64,000 bases of DNA from Serinus canaria (Eukaryota; Chordata; Aves; Passeriformes; Fringillidae), in contig NC_066316.1 in NCBI RefSeq assembly GCF_022539315.1, forward strand, positions 95,598,179-95,662,178, given 5' to 3'. The position numbers and the translations under genes are program-made. The notes beneath the pieces were generated by a model that made no database searches, was not told where the DNA came from, and worked only from the letters and a program-made list of their open reading frames with translations. Numbering within the stretch: position 1 is the first letter of the stretch; each line of letters begins with the position of its first letter. Positions 62,926 through 64,000 of the stretch are shown in pieces.

Positions 62926-64000
62926 TTCTGAAATACCTGTGCTTTACTGGGTTCTTTTGCTTCTGAAACACTTAGCTGAGATGGTATTTGTTTTATTTTT
63001 GTAGTTGATGCTGGTAATTTTTGATCTTTCAGCCTTTTGTGGATTTAACAAGTGTGTTATTGTATATTTAATTAAAGTGCCACTTTACCATCAGCATATT
63101 TGGAAAGGTTCAGGGAGAAGTGCTCCTGTGCTACCCAGATTGAAATTCCTTCTATCTGATTTTCTTGAAAAATGTTCTTTGATATAAACTGCAAAATTTT
63201 TAGGTAGGTTTTCTTGGAGAGTGCTGATCACTGTAGTTCTCCTTGCTGGCTCTCCAGAAGTGTGACAGAACTCACCAGCTCTGCCACTAACATCATGCTA
63301 ACATGATTAGATACTCTATATAATTTTAGCATGGTTATAGCCAGGACTGCTGTGCTCTGCTATACCAAGAAATTATTCTATTAATAACATTAGGAGACAG
63401 AAAATTCATGGCATCTCTTGAGGTTTTACTCTGTTCCTTAATCACCTTCATTGCTTAAGGATGCATCTTGTCTCTAATTTAAATTAATCTGCTTTGACTT
63501 TCAGTCACTACCATGTTTTACTTTGCTCAAGTATTTAAATGTCTGAAATTCTTCCTGTGCTTCAATGCTATAATCATATCTTCTTCCAGTGTTTTTCTTT
63601 TTTTGTTTTTTCTAATTATACACAGTAACAATTAATGTTAACAATGCACAATAATAAGAACTAAATTCGTAATTCCATTTTTAAAAGGTATATTCTTAAA
63701 ATAATTTTGAAGCCATTTGAGAAACATTTCAAAATAATTTTATGCATGAGAACTGGAAAGATTTAGAGATGTAGTTGGACAAAAACGACTTCTTATCTAT
63801 TTTCTTGTTTATAGGTAGATTGAATCTGTTTTAGAGGAAACACTTTGGAGATGAGTACAATACTCATCATCAATAGTCAAGGTCAGATTATCAGAAGAAA
63901 AAATCCCTTCTATTTTACATATGGCTGATTTGAAGCCATACTTCTGTGTCTATGACTAGATGGCCTTTAGACTAGAGCATTGAAAATGTTTGCTGCTAAA

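Larger units (their letters stand above)
60591..64000. other. Unique non-coding sequence
   Basis: No gene or transposon is recognised. A 16-bp direct repeat near 62264 and an AT-rich simple tract near 62815 are listed separately. Open frames up to 87 codons are present on both strands in 60.7-61.3 kb, a locally GC-richer part, without signatures. Confidence 0.5.

Noticed and set aside
1..64000. CRISPR array, tRNA, rRNA, operon or prophage signals
   Set aside because: No regularly spaced repeats with unique spacers, no cloverleaf or rRNA text and no dense coding. The window is vertebrate non-coding DNA.

Overview
This window is vertebrate nuclear DNA, almost certainly from a bird and most likely a songbird. 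The diagnostic evidence is six dispersed CR1 (chicken repeat 1) LINE fragments, one of which carries the avian-style ATTCTATGA-type 3' terminal repeat, and two families of endogenous-retrovirus LTRs that I recognise from passerine genomes. The background is AT-rich, with long T and A tracts, AT microsatellites and short chance ORFs. I find no bacterial features: no operons, rRNA, tRNA, CRISPR array or insertion sequence.

I find no protein-coding gene that I can name. The window reads as a gene-poor intergenic stretch or a very long intron. The supported content is transposable elements and simple repeats. 1-8148 is unique AT-rich sequence. 8155-8542 is a solo LTR on the minus strand with perfect 6-bp target-site duplications (TSDs). 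9540-9780 is a CR1 3' fragment (+). 9781-21394 is unique sequence with a perfect 26-bp palindrome at 13810. 21395-21655 and 24047-24715 are two independent minus-strand CR1 fragments. 28868-29607 is a third minus-strand CR1 fragment that still encodes recognisable reverse-transcriptase C-terminal sequence. 33848-34048 is a 16-bp AT-rich tandem array.

40523-40908 is a second solo LTR of the same family and orientation as the first, with its own 6-bp TSD. A polypyrimidine tract and a CA/TA microsatellite follow at 42.2-42.6 kb. CR1 pieces on the plus strand lie at 45742-45911 and 48860-49340. Two splice-site-bounded candidate exons of unknown nature sit at 46267-46397 and 47615-47848. Between 49.8 and 52.3 kb are segments with decayed coding character on the minus strand. 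56385-57629 is a 1.2-kb LTR of a second family (+), with a 5-bp TSD and an internal minisatellite. A truncated relative lies 2.4 kb downstream at 60050-60590.

The elements do not work together as a system. They are independent insertions of different ages. No retroviral gag, pol or env was identified, and the LTR pairs do not bracket a provirus. The best leads for something undescribed are the candidate exon pair near 46-48 kb, the decayed coding-like tract near 50-52 kb, the paired homeodomain sites near 23.1 kb and the GC-rich island at 59.4-59.9 kb.
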